From positions 868,001 to 932,000 of the forward strand of contig NZ_JAPDIA010000007.1 of assembly GCF_029525575.1 (NCBI RefSeq): a stretch of 64,000 bases of DNA, written 5' to 3'. The notes below the pieces were generated by a model. That model ran no database searches. It saw nothing but the letters and a program-made list of their open reading frames with translations, and had not been told where the DNA came from. This stretch comes from Cohnella rhizosphaerae. Lineage in GTDB: Bacteria; Bacillota; Bacilli; Paenibacillales; Paenibacillaceae. Below are positions 27,869 through 36,994 of the stretch, piece after piece. Positions within the stretch are counted from its first letter, which is position 1. Each line of letters begins with the position of its first letter. The translations under genes were made by a program, and so were the position numbers.

Positions 27869-28000
27869 CTACCGTGCAACCTTTGGCGCCGGGCGCTCGT
27901 CTGGGGGGGATGTACAATTACTGCCTGACTTGCCTTAATGGCCGCCGCCAATCGGGCGGTTTCGCGTTAAGGCAACGCAACCTAGAGAGGAGCATCTCCT

Positions 28001-28843
28001 ATGAAACTTAAAAAGAAATCCGTTATCCTGCTCACCGCCGCCGGTATCCTTGGCGCTTCCGCGGTCGCCGGCGCCGCCGGCCTCACCCAGAAGGTCAGCG
28101 GCCTCCTGCGCAGCGATATCCATGTGTCCGTCAACGGCGCCGCATACGGCTCGATCCAGCCGGTCTACATCGACGGCAAAGCATACGTGCCGCTGCGCGA
28201 CACCGCGGTCGCTCTCGGCTACGAGCTCACCTGGAATCAGCAAGCCAAGCAGTTCGACTTGACGCCGAAGAAGGAGGAGCAGGCGCCCGTGGACGCTTAT
28301 ATTTTGAACACCGGCGTCGTGACTGACGCGCAGACGGCGAACGGCCTGACGAGCTTGAACGTTATGGGAAAGGGGGCCGCGGGAACTTTCGACTGGATTG
28401 TCGCCAAGGTGGACAAGGACACGCTCATCGTGGACGAAGCCGGCGCCGTCAAGACGGCTGCCGACCTCAAAGCGGGCTCGCGCGTCGCCGTCGAGTACGG
28501 CCCGATGGTCGCGCTCAGCTTCCCCGCCCAATCGCATGCGGCCAAGGTTACGCTGCTCGGCGAACGTTCGATCAAGGAGGACAAAGTCGGCGCCGTCAAC
28601 AAGACGGACGGCGGTTGGCAGATTCAGCTCGGCTCGGGTACGGGCGATGCGGCCATCTCCAACCTGGTGCTGAACGTCGGCGCGGACACGTTGATCGTGA
28701 CGTCGATGGGCGAGCCGATCAAGGCCGAGGATATCAAGGTCGGCGACAAGGTGCGGGCGTACTACGGGCCGGCGACGACCAGGAGCATTCCGCCGCAAAG
28801 CGCGGCTGACACGATCGTGGTGCTGCCGGCGGACGGGAAATAA
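28001..28843 (+). CDS. Secreted stalk-domain (copper amine oxidase N-terminal-like) protein
   Basis: 280 residues with a Sec signal peptide cleaved near ASAVAGAAG and no lipobox. Residues 38-90 form a copper-amine-oxidase N-terminal-like domain (IHVSVNGAAYGSIQPVYIDG, YVPLRDTAVALGYEL), common in cell-surface proteins of Paenibacillaceae. The C-terminal two thirds hold repeated beta modules, each with a DTLIV strand (KDTLIVDEAG, ADTLIVTSMG) and a KVGDKVRAYYGP-like turn. GAGAGGAG precedes the ATG. Likely wall-associated; no enzymatic residues recognised. Confidence 0.82.
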   Translation: MKLKKKSVILLTAAGILGASAVAGAAGLTQKVSGLLRSDIHVSVNGAAYGSIQPVYIDGKAYVPLRDTAVALGYELTWNQQAKQFDLTPKKEEQAPVDAYILNTGVVTDAQTANGLTSLNVMGKGAAGTFDWIVAKVDKDTLIVDEAGAVKTAADLKAGSRVAVEYGPMVALSFPAQSHAAKVTLLGERSIKEDKVGAVNKTDGGWQIQLGSGTGDAAISNLVLNVGADTLIVTSMGEPIKAEDIKVGDKVRAYYGPATTRSIPPQSAADTIVVLPADGK

Positions 28844-28890
28844 TCGGACGGGAAGTTGGGGCACGAAGTTGTCCTGCAATTGTTAAAGCG

Positions 28891-28921
28891 GAGCGGTCCC
28901 GGGAGGGGCCGTTCTTTTTTT
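28891..28921 (+). terminator. Intrinsic terminator after the stalk-domain gene
   Basis: Stem GAGCGGTCCC / GGGGCCGTTC with loop GGGA, then seven T. Confidence 0.9.
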
Positions 28922-29030
28922 GACGGGCAAATGCCTTCGCGTCGGGCGGGCGGGTGTGAGGCCGCGACGATCTTGCTATAATCGATCTAACAGGCACTTA
29001 TTACGGATCGAAGAAAGAAGCAATGCGAAT

Positions 29031-30828
29031 ATGCGAAGACTTAGCGAAAATCACCAGGCCGGCGCCAAACTGTCGGACGTCAAGCTGTCCCGGGTTCTGC
29101 TGTTGTTCAGGCCGTACGTAGGCCAATTGGCGTTTATCTTGCTGCTATCTCTTGCGGCGACGCTGGCGGGACTGGCGGCTCCGCTCGCGACGAAGGAGCT
29201 CGTCGACCAGGCGATACCGAAGAAGGATGCCGGTCTGCTGCTGCTGTTCGCAGGCGTGATGGCTGCGAGCCCGCTCCTCAAGGGCGTTTTGAACGTCTGG
29301 CAGACGCATCTGAACAATAAGGTCGGCCAGAGCGTCATGCGGGATTTGAACGACCGGCTGTTCCGCAATTTGCAGCGGCAGTCGATGTCGTTCTTCACGA
29401 GATCGCGGACGGGCGAGATCGTTCAGCGCATCTCCGGCGACGTGCAGGCCGTGCAGGGCGCCATCACGGGCACGATCGTCAACGCGATCACGCAGGCGGT
29501 CACGCTTATTGCGACCGTCGTCATCCTGCTTCGGCTCGATTGGCGGCTGGCGCTCGTGTCGATGGTCGTCATCCCGGTTCTGCTGCTCCCCGCCAGACGA
29601 ATCGGAGCTTTGCGCAAATCGCTCCGGCTGCGCGTACAAACGCTGCGCGGCGAGATGTCCTCCCATCTCTCGGAGACGTTCGGCGTATCGGGTGCGCTGC
29701 TGACCCGCATTTACGGACGGGAGGAGGCTCAGGTTCGTAAATTCGGCGAGATGAACGACACGGTGAAAAGCATGGAGCTGAGGCTCGGACTCATCGGCAG
29801 ATGGTACGGGATGGCGGCGGGCGTATCGAATCCGGTGGCGACGGCGATCGTGTACTTGTACGGCGGCTGGCTTGTGATTCACGGCGGTTTGTCCATCGGC
29901 TCGGTCATCGCGTTCGCTGCGTTGACCGGCCGCATGTACGAGCCCGTGTCCGGCCTGCTCGGCATGCATTTGGACTTGTCCGCGGCGATGGGCATTTTTC
30001 AACGCATCTTCGAATATCTCGATCTGAAGCCAGAGGTCGAGGATGCGCCGGATGCCCGGCCGCTCCAACGCGGAGGCGGTCTGGTGGAGTTCGAGGGCGT
30101 ATCGTTCGCGTATGCGGCAGGAGGAGCGGCCGTTCTGAAAGAGATTAACCTGACTGCGCGGCCGGGGCAGCTGCTCGCGCTGGTAGGGCCGAGCGGTGCC
30201 GGCAAGACCACGCTGGCTGGTCTGGTCGGCCGGCTGTACGACCCGACGCGGGGAACCTTACGCATCGACGGGAGCGACATTCGCGGCGTGACGCTTGCTT
30301 CGCTGCGCGAGCAGGTTGGTTACGTGACGCAGGAGCCCTTTTTATTTTACGGCACGATCGCCGACAATCTTCGGTTTGCCAAGGAGGACGCAACGATGGC
30401 GGAAATGGAAGCCGCCTGTCGGCAAGCTTACATCCACGACGTGATCGCGGGACTGCCGCAGGGCTACGACACGAAGGTGGGGGAGCGGGGGGCATCGTCT
30501 CTCGGGCGGCGAACGCCAGCGGATCGCGATCGCGCGGGCAATACTGAAAAATCCTCGTATTCTCGTGCTCGACGAAGCAACCTCGCATTTGGACTCGCGT
30601 TCCGAGGCATACGTGCAAGAGGCGCTCGATCGCTTGATGGCCGGCCGCACGACGATCGCGATCGCGCACCGCCTGTCCACCGTTCGCGCCGCCGACGCGA
30701 TCGCGGTAATGGACCGGGGCCGCATCGTCGAGCTGGGCGCGCATGAGGAACTGCTGTCGCGGGACGGCCTCTACGCCAAGCTGTACCGCACGCAGTTCGC
30801 GGAGACGCCGGCGGGCGCTGCGGAGTAG
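29031..30828 (+). CDS. ABC exporter, permease-ATPase fusion (frameshifted as read)
   Basis: About 598 residues, a half-transporter of the BmrA/MsbA type. Six membrane helices span residues 20-310; the nucleotide-binding domain has Walker [14 protein letters not shown]-loop [11 protein letters not shown], signature [16 protein letters not shown], Walker [13 protein letters not shown] and the switch His in [10 protein letters not shown]. The frame breaks at the G6 run 30487-30492, exactly before the signature; one G fewer gives [16 protein letters not shown] 29031 has only a weak site (AAGAAAGAAG). A -10 TATAAT is at 28977-28982. Likely a homodimeric exporter of lipids or drugs. Confidence 0.9.
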
Positions 30829-30928
30829 TTTGAAAAGCGGCACGGAGGAGCGGATAAGAAGAGGGGCCAAGGAGTGGGCGCCACAGGCGGCGAAGTTGGT
30901 GCCCGCATGGGTGGATAGGCACATATTC

Positions 30929-31452
30929 GAGCGAGTTGGGGGCGGAGATCGTGCCCATATGTGCGTATCGGCGCCTTTTTTGAGCGAGTGGGGGGGCGGA
31001 GATAGTGTCCATATGCGCGTATCGGCGCCTTTTCGAGCGAGAGGGCTGCGGAGATAGTGCCCATATGCGCGTATCGGCGCCTTTTTTGAGCTAGTGGGGG
31101 GCGGAGATAGTGCCCATATGCGCGTATCGGCGCCTTTTTTGAGCGAGTTGGGGGCGGAGATAGTGCCTGTATGCGCTTATCGGCGCCTTTTTTGAGCGAG
31201 TTGGGGGCGGAGATCGTGCCCATATGTGCGTATCGGCGCCTTTTTTGAGCGAGTTGGGGGCGGAGATCGTGCCCATATGCGCGTATCGGCGCCTTTTTTG
31301 AGCGAGATGGGGGCGGAGATAGTGCCCGTATGCGCGTATCGGTGCCTTTTTTGAGCGAGATGGGGGCGGAGATAGTGCCCGTATGCGCGTATCGGTGCCT
31401 ATTTGAGCGAGATGGGGGCGGAGATAGTGCCCATATGTGCGTATCGGCGCCT
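30929..31452. repeat. 53-bp intergenic minisatellite, 10 copies
   Basis: Ten units of about 53 bp, each with GCGAGTTGGGGGCGGAGATA, GTGCCCATATGCGCG and GGCGCCTTTTTT. In each unit GGCGgaGAT can pair imperfectly with ATCggCGCC, which is directly followed by six T, so every unit resembles a weak terminator on the plus strand. The array follows the ABC exporter, which has no other terminator, and faces the convergent DinB gene. No gene was found in 30829-31533. Confidence 0.95.
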
Positions 31453-31480
31453 TTCAGAGCAACCTTCGAGGCAGGTGCGG

Positions 31481-31524
31481 CCGAGATAACCGGAAAAACC
31501 GGCTAACGGAGCCGGCTATCTCGG
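31481..31524. repeat. Structured repeat element, copy 1
   Basis: Contains a short hairpin CCGG-AAAAA-CCGG within CGAGATAACCGG ... GGCTAACGG, and the outer arms GCCGAGATA / TATCTCGGC pair with each other. A 28-bp core is 24/28 identical to a core at 47499-47526, with a compensatory stem change. It could serve as a bidirectional terminator for the array and the DinB gene. Confidence 0.6.
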
Positions 31525-31533
31525 CTCGCAGCT

Positions 31534-32037
31534 TCAGACGACCGGCGGCTCCATGCCCATGGCGGCCCATTCCTCGCGCGCCGGTCCGTATACGCCCGGC
31601 ACCGACAATCCCGCCTGGCGCATCAGCACGGTCATCTGGCCCCGATGATGCACCTCATGCTGGATGACGGCGCGCAGTGTCAGGCCGTTCGGCCACTGCT
31701 CGCCGTACATGTCGCTCGACGCTGTCAGGTTGGCGTCGGTCCACTGGGCGCGCACGGCGTCGGAGACCTCGCGCGCGGTCCGCGCGTATGCGGCCGCGAT
31801 CTCCGCCGCCGACCCCGGTACGATATGCTCGTCGCCGGGCGCCGGCAGCGAGAGTCCCGTGCGGACCAGCATCTCTTGCGGGCTGCAGGTCAAATGCCAG
31901 GCGAGCCGTCCTAGCGTCCGGAAGCCTTCGCCTACGCTTTGGGACAGCGATGCGTCGGTCAGCGTCTCCAGCAGCCGGCGCGTGCGGGCGGATTCGTTTT
32001 CCCACTCCTGAATGAAGCTTTCGATACTCGTGAACAT
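31534..32037 (-). CDS. DinB family protein
   Basis: About 167 residues, four-helix-bundle DinB/YfiT-like fold that usually binds a divalent metal through three His. The His candidates are in RLAWHLTCSPQEM and VIQHEVHHRGQMTVLMRQAG, the family hallmark. ATG 32037 is preferred to 32046 because GGGAGG is then 9 bases upstream. It is the last gene of a LysR-WYL-DinB operon. Many such proteins are thiol-dependent transferases; the activity here is unknown. Confidence 0.85.
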   Translation of the reverse strand: MFTSIESFIQEWENESARTRRLLETLTDASLSQSVGEGFRTLGRLAWHLTCSPQEMLVRTGLSLPAPGDEHIVPGSAAEIAAAYARTAREVSDAVRAQWTDANLTASSDMYGEQWPNGLTLRAVIQHEVHHRGQMTVLMRQAGLSVPGVYGPAREEWAAMGMEPPVV

Positions 32038-32115
32038 AACCGTCATCCTCCCTGGATTTAACTGCGGCCGCCTGTCCGGGCAGGCGGCCGCTCCGTACGT
32101 TTCCAGTCCAGCATA

Positions 32116-33099
32116 TCAACGAACCCCTGACAACTGCGTGTCAGCGACCGGATAAAGACGCAGTACTTCTTCTGCGCGTTCGCGAACGGCGGCGGCCAAT
32201 TCGGGCGGCGATACGACGTAAGCGCTTGTGCCGAATCCCAGCAGCCACAGGTGCAGCCAAGGCTCGTCAGGCTGCGTCGCGCGCACGAGCAGGGAGCCGT
32301 CGGGCAGATCCTCCATGACCTGCGCGCCGTCGAGCGAGCCGAAGTAATCCTCCGCCCGCGTCCGCGCGGCCGGCGCGAACCGGACGACGATCTCTGTCAC
32401 GCTGGCGCACGCCCCGTTCGATATGCCGCTCCATGTGAGCGGCCGCGCTTCCGGTTCTTCACGGCGCTCGAACGTCTCCTCCGTTCGCGTCAAATCCCTG
32501 ACGCGCGACAGCCGAAACAACCGGAAGTCCTCCCGGATCAGGCAGTATCCGTACACGTACCAGACGAGCCCCTTGAGTACCAAACGCACCGGCTCGCAGC
32601 GGCGCTCGGAGCGCTCGCCGGACATATCCGTATAAGCGAAACGCACGATCTGCCGGTCTCTGATTGCCTCGCGGAGCAGGGCGACCTTCGCTTTGTCCCG
32701 GGCGCCGCCGCCCCAAGGGTTGATGTCGATGACCATCTGCTCCGATGCGTCGGCCAGGCGGTCATGCTCCGATCCGGACAGCATCGCGCCGACCTTGTCC
32801 AGCAGCCTGCCGATCTCCCGCTCCTCGAGCGTCGGCCGAATGCCCTTCAACGCGATGACCATCGCCTGCAGCTCCTCGAGCGTGAGGAACTGGCGCTCCA
32901 GCCGGTAACGCTCCATAATCTCGTAGCCGCCGCCTTCGCCCGCGTACGAAACGATGGGAATACCCGCTTGGCAGAGCGTCTCCATGTCGCGGTAGACGGT
33001 CCGAAGCGACACTTCGAACCGGTCGGCAAGCTCCTTGGCGCCGATCCGGCGCCTGCCGAGCATCAGCATCGTGATGGCCAACAGCCGGTCCAGCTTCAT
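32116..33099 (-). CDS. YafY-type HTH and WYL domain regulator
   Basis: 327 residues. Residues 1-60 are an HTH_11/DeoR-like winged helix (IGAKELADRFEVSLRTVYRD). Residues 140-215 are the WYL domain (IVRFAYTDMSGERSERRCEP, LVWYVYGYCLIREDFRLFRL), proposed to bind nucleic acid or other ligands. The C-terminal WCX extension is VTEIVVRFAPAARTRAEDYF. The start overlaps the stop of the upstream LysR gene (ATGA). Probably controls the DinB gene and itself. Confidence 0.9.
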   Translation of the reverse strand: MKLDRLLAITMLMLGRRRIGAKELADRFEVSLRTVYRDMETLCQAGIPIVSYAGEGGGYEIMERYRLERQFLTLEELQAMVIALKGIRPTLEEREIGRLLDKVGAMLSGSEHDRLADASEQMVIDINPWGGGARDKAKVALLREAIRDRQIVRFAYTDMSGERSERRCEPVRLVLKGLVWYVYGYCLIREDFRLFRLSRVRDLTRTEETFERREEPEARPLTWSGISNGACASVTEIVVRFAPAARTRAEDYFGSLDGAQVMEDLPDGSLLVRATQPDEPWLHLWLLGFGTSAYVVSPPELAAAVRERAEEVLRLYPVADTQLSGVR

Positions 33100-34073
33100 G
33101 CGGTGATCTCTCCTTTGCGTTTGCCTCGGCGCGGCGCCTTGTCTTGCCCGACTTCATGCGTCTGTCCGGGTTCCTTCGCCGAACCGCCTCCAAGCTCCCT
33201 CGCCAAACCGTCCGCGGCTTCCCGCGTGCCCGCCAGCTCTTCCAGAAACAACGACAACGGCCCGCTCACGTAGGCGTCCTTGCGGATGACGAAGTAAGTC
33301 CGGATCCGGTTGTACGGCTTCGGCAGCGAATGTACGCGCAGCAAGCCCTCCGCCGCGGCCTTGGCGACGACGCTAAGCGGGAGCAGCGAGATGCCGAGCC
33401 CGGCCGACACGCCGCCGACGATCGCCTCCAGCGTGCCGAACTCCATGATTCGGGGCTGCGACCAGGCGCGATCCTTCGTCCAGCGCTCCAGCACGGACCG
33501 ATAGTAGCAGCCGTCCGTGAATACGAGCAGCGGCGCGCCGGCCAGCGCGTCCGTCTCGCTATGCTCCGCCGCGGACACCAGGACGATCTCCTCGTCGAAC
33601 GCCGGTACGGCATGAACATCCTCGGGCCACGGTCCCGCCAGAAATCCGCCGTCGGCTTCATACCGCAGCACTTTTTCCAGCACCGCAGCCGAATGTCCCG
33701 TCGAAAGCGAAAGGTCGACGTCCGGATATTGGCGATGATAGCCGGCGAGCAGCTTCGGCAGACGCACCGCCGCACAGCTTTGCGTGGAGGCGATCGCGAG
33801 CGATCCGAGCGGCCCTTCGGGCGACGATACGGCTTTGGCCGCCTCGTCCAGCAGCCCGACGATTCGTCCGGCGTAATCCAGCAGCAGCTTCCCGTCAGCC
33901 GTCAGCGTCATGCCCCGGTTGTGGCGATGGAACAATGGCTTGCCTAGATCGGTCTCCAGCTGGCGGATGCGCGCGGTCACGTTCGATTGCACATAACCGA
34001 GCTTGGCCGCGGCGGCCGTCACCGTTCCCTCCAGCGCCACCGCCTGAAATACGCGCAAATCACCGCTCTCCAT
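33096..34073 (-). CDS. LysR family transcriptional regulator
   Basis: About 325 residues. The HTH is VFQAVALEGTVTAAAAKLGY then VQSNVTARIRQLETDLGKPL, and the effector domain ends IRTYFVIRKDAYVSGPLSLF. A Lys/Arg/Gly-rich tail of about 35 residues beyond the normal end (GQTHEVGQDKAPRRGKRKGE) is unusual. ATG 34073 has AAGGGG 9 bases upstream; the in-frame ATG 34082 abuts that site. It is divergent from the EamA transporter gene, its likely target, and overlaps the WYL gene by 4 bases. Confidence 0.88.
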   Translation of the reverse strand: MESGDLRVFQAVALEGTVTAAAAKLGYVQSNVTARIRQLETDLGKPLFHRHNRGMTLTADGKLLLDYAGRIVGLLDEAAKAVSSPEGPLGSLAIASTQSCAAVRLPKLLAGYHRQYPDVDLSLSTGHSAAVLEKVLRYEADGGFLAGPWPEDVHAVPAFDEEIVLVSAAEHSETDALAGAPLLVFTDGCYYRSVLERWTKDRAWSQPRIMEFGTLEAIVGGVSAGLGISLLPLSVVAKAAAEGLLRVHSLPKPYNRIRTYFVIRKDAYVSGPLSLFLEELAGTREAADGLARELGGGSAKEPGQTHEVGQDKAPRRGKRKGEITA

Positions 34074-34095
34074 TCCCGTCATCCCCTTCTTAGCT

Positions 34096-34110
34096 ATCAC
34101 TCATGGTGAT
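34096..34110. promoter_or_regulatory. Probable LysR operator
   Basis: ATCAC-TCATG-GTGAT is a perfect inverted repeat in the 127-bp gap between the divergent LysR and EamA genes. It keeps LysR box geometry (ATC-N9-GAT). Confidence 0.55.
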
Positions 34111-34200
34111 GTCGAACATGATTTATTTCTATTTTATTTGAACGCGAGCGGCGATTACAATCATTTTTATGAAACGAATTCGCGAAGGAGAGAATACCGG

Positions 34201-35085
34201 ATGAATCCCAAAGCCTATGCTTCGCTGATCCTCGTGACCACGTTAACGATGGGGCTCGCATTCCCGGTCGGCCGGATCGGCCTCGACTATGCGCCGCCAT
34301 TCCTGCTGATGAGCGTTCGCTTCGTGATCGCCGGCCTGCTCATGGCCGCTTTAACCGCGCGCCGGCCCAGACCGAAGCGCCTCTTGCCCTGGCTGCGCAT
34401 CGCGCTGATCGGCGCGCTGAACTCCGCCGGGGTCATGGGCTGCAGCTATTACAGCATGCGGTGGATCACGTCCGGCGAATCGGCGATCCTTATTTTCGTA
34501 AATCCGCTGCTTGTCATCTTGTTCGGCGCGCTGTTCATGAAGGTCAGGTACGGGGCGCTCCAGTGGGCTGGCGTAACGCTTGGCTTCGCAGGCGTCTTCT
34601 GCACGATGGGCGCCCATCTGTCGATGAATCCCGGTACGCTCATCTCGCTGCTGGGCGCCTGCTGCTTCGCTGCGTCCTCGTTGCTGATCAAACGGTGGGG
34701 GCAAACGTTCGATACTTGGGTGCTGACCGGCTATCAGATGCTGTTCGGCGGCATCGTGCTTGGCCTGCTAAGCGCGCTGTTCGAGCATCCGCGCATCGAT
34801 TTCGGCGGCGGCTTTTATTTCTCGCTCGTCTGGCTCGTGTTCGTCAATTCGATCCTCCAGTTTTCCGGCTGGTCCTGGCTGCTGAAGCGGGGCGATCCGG
34901 CCAAAACCAACGCGTTCTTGTTTCTGGCGCCGTTCTTCGGCGTCGTCGGCGGGGCGCTGCTGCTCGGCGAACCGCTTCATGCTTACGTGGCGGCGGGCGG
35001 CGCGATGATCTGCGCGGGCATCTTCCTCGTCAACTGGCGGGGCGCGGCGCCGCGAAGCGTCGCGACGACGGCCGAGCGGGCTTGA
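34201..35085 (+). CDS. EamA/DMT family transporter
   Basis: 294 residues with ten predicted membrane helices in two EamA halves (FPVGRIGLDYAPPFLLMSVR; SLLGACCFAASSLLIKRWGQ). ATG 34201 follows GAAGGAGAG. Proteins of this drug/metabolite family usually export amino acids or related metabolites. Divergence from a LysR gene is the classic arrangement for inducible EamA exporters. Confidence 0.9.
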   Translation: MNPKAYASLILVTTLTMGLAFPVGRIGLDYAPPFLLMSVRFVIAGLLMAALTARRPRPKRLLPWLRIALIGALNSAGVMGCSYYSMRWITSGESAILIFVNPLLVILFGALFMKVRYGALQWAGVTLGFAGVFCTMGAHLSMNPGTLISLLGACCFAASSLLIKRWGQTFDTWVLTGYQMLFGGIVLGLLSALFEHPRIDFGGGFYFSLVWLVFVNSILQFSGWSWLLKRGDPAKTNAFLFLAPFFGVVGGALLLGEPLHAYVAAGGAMICAGIFLVNWRGAAPRSVATTAERA

Positions 35086-35162
35086 GTCCGTCGCGCGCCG
35101 GCACTTGCAACGGTATGATATAATGGGGAGACTACGATTACGAATACCGGAGGCTGGTTGAA

Positions 35163-36245
35163 GTGCTGGATCGTCTGCAGGCACTGGCGGACCGATACGA
35201 GAAGCTGAGCGAGTTGTTGTGCGACCCGGACGTGATGAACGATTCCGCCCGGCTGCGCGCGTATGCGAAGGAACAATCGGACCTGCAAGAGCCGTATCAG
35301 GCTTACGTCGAATATAAGCAAGTATCGGAGCAGTTGAGCGACGCCAAGGCGATGCTCGAAGACAAGTTGGACGACGAGATGAAGGCCATGGTCAAAATGG
35401 AGATCGAGGAGCTCGCCGCCCGCAAAGAGGAACTGGAGGAACTCGTGCGCGTTCTGCTGCTGCCGAAGGATCCCAACGACGACAAGAACGTCATCGTCGA
35501 GATCCGGGGCGCGGCCGGCGGCGAAGAGGCGAACTTGTTCGCCGCGGAGCTGTACCGGATGTACGCCAAGTACGCCGACAGCCAGGGCTGGCGCACGGAG
35601 CTGCTCGAAGCGAGCGTCAGCGACCTCGGCGGCTTCAAGGAAGTCATTTTTACGATCAACGGCCAGGGCGCTTATAGCAAGATGAAGTTCGAGAGCGGCG
35701 CCCATCGCGTGCAGCGCGTGCCCGAGACCGAGTCCGGCGGACGCATCCATACATCGACCTCGACGGTCGTCGTCATGCCGGAGGCCGAAGAGCTGGACAT
35801 CGAGATTCTCGACAAGGATATCCGCGTGGACACGTTCTGCTCGAGCGGCGCGGGCGGCCAGTCGGTCAATACGACCAAGTCCGCCGTTCGCGTGACGCAC
35901 ATTCCGACCGGGATCATCGCCACCTGCCAGGACGGCAAGTCCCAGAACGACAACAAGGCGAAGGCGCTTCAGGTGCTCCGCACCCGGATCATGGACATCA
36001 AGATCCAGGAGGAGACCGCCAAGTACGCGGGCGAGCGCCGCGAGAAGGTCGGCACGGGCGATCGCAGCGAGCGCATCCGGACGTACAACTTCCCGCAGAG
36101 CCGCGTCACCGATCACCGCATCGGCCTCACGCTGCACAAGCTCGACGCCGTGCTGAACGGCGAGATGAACGAGATCGTGCAGGCGCTGTCGATCGCGGAG
36201 CAAGCGGAGCTGCTGGAGAAGGAAGGCATGGCTGCGAGCCATTAA
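35163..36245 (+). CDS. prfA: Peptide chain release factor 1
   Basis: Releases nascent chains at UAA and UAG. 360 residues, full length. The catalytic GGQ is in [20 protein letters not shown]; the codon-reading PxT tripeptide is PET in [17 protein letters not shown], where PAT is more usual. GTG start 35163 with GGAGG about 9 bases upstream; TATAAT at 35119-35124 gives a promoter. It opens the conserved prfA-prmC-spoIIR region, here separated from prmC by accessory genes. Confidence 0.97.
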   Translation: MLDRLQALADRYEKLSELLCDPDVMNDSARLRAYAKEQSDLQEPYQAYVEYKQVSEQLSDAKAMLEDKLDDEMKAMVKMEIEELAARKEELEELVRVLLLPKDPNDDKNVIVEIRGAAGGEEANLFAAELYRMYAKYADSQGWRTELLEASVSDLGGFKEVIFTINGQGAYSKMKFESGAHRVQRVPETESGGRIHTSTSTVVVMPEAEELDIEILDKDIRVDTFCSSGAGGQSVNTTKSAVRVTHIPTGIIATCQDGKSQNDNKAKALQVLRTRIMDIKIQEETAKYAGERREKVGTGDRSERIRTYNFPQSRVTDHRIGLTLHKLDAVLNGEMNEIVQALSIAEQAELLEKEGMAASH

Positions 36246-36254
36246 AATGAATTT

Positions 36255-36296
36255 GAAGACATCGGACCTCGACGGGGCGATGTCTTCTTTTTTTTG
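36255..36296 (+). terminator. Intrinsic terminator after prfA
   Basis: Stem GAAGACATCG / CGATGTCTTC with a 13-base loop, followed by eight or more T. Confidence 0.92.
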
Positions 36297-36459
36297 GGCA
36301 TTGGACATGCATTCGCTCCGTTAACGCCGTTAGCGGCCAATGAATGCCGTTTCTTGGAAGGTAAAATTGGGTAGGAATTGGAAATGCCTTGCCCTTGTAT
36401 GCCTTGGATAGCGCGAAGAGGGTCAGGCGATATTCATCGAAGCGTAAGGAGTGAAGCTC

Positions 36460-36921
36460 ATGATCAATCGTATCGCCCGCGGAGCGGCCGTACTGCTTCT
36501 GGGAAGCGCGCTGCTCGGCGCGTGCGCCGACAAGGAACCGGCCGCGAATTCGCCGTCCGTCGGCGGGACCGCCGGGGCTGCCGTCGATTCGAACGCTACG
36601 CAGCGCCCATCGTTTTTGCCCGACCGCTTTCCGCTGCCCGCCGATGCCGATATTCGTACGTCCCACCAGGAAACGACGGACGGCAAACGTTCGGTGCTGC
36701 TCATTTTCGCAACCAAGAAGAGCATGGACGAAGTTTCGGCCTTGTACAAGGATTATTTCGATGCCGAGTTGGGCGACAATGCCGTCCGGACGGTCGACGA
36801 CAAAAACCTGATCATACAAGGGAAGGGGAAAAGCAATAAAGAATCGTGGTCGCTGATCGGCGGTCCGATGGCATCCGAAGAGGGCGTCGTGGAGCTCACG
36901 CTGACCTGGACGGAGGTGTAG
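36460..36921 (+). CDS. Small lipoprotein of unknown function
   Basis: About 153 residues with signal AVLLLGSALLGAC (lipobox LGAC) and a short Ala/Ser linker. The domain FLPDRFPLPADADIRTSHQE then KSMDEVSALYKDYFDAEL suggests a compact alpha/beta fold, as in small PsiF/YpmB-like envelope proteins, but no family is recognised. AAGGAGTG is 6 bases before ATG 36460. It is the first of three accessory genes inserted between prfA and prmC. Confidence 0.75.
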   Translation: MINRIARGAAVLLLGSALLGACADKEPAANSPSVGGTAGAAVDSNATQRPSFLPDRFPLPADADIRTSHQETTDGKRSVLLIFATKKSMDEVSALYKDYFDAELGDNAVRTVDDKNLIIQGKGKSNKESWSLIGGPMASEEGVVELTLTWTEV

Positions 36922-36943
36922 CTCGCCGCAGCGGCTGAAAAAC

Positions 36944-36980
36944 AAAAAGGCTCTTGCGATTAACGGCGCAGGAGTCTTTT
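36944..36980. terminator. Bidirectional terminator
   Basis: AAAAAGGCTCTTGCG pairs with CGCAGGAGTCTTTT; it is flanked by A on the left and T on the right, so it serves both the lipoprotein (+) and the convergent XRE gene (-). Confidence 0.82.
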
Positions 36981-36994
36981 ATTTGGAAATATTT

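Noticed and set aside
34983-36308. 441-residue minus-strand frame opposite prfA
   Set aside because: Mirror of the prfA coding pattern; prfA is unmistakable on the plus strand.
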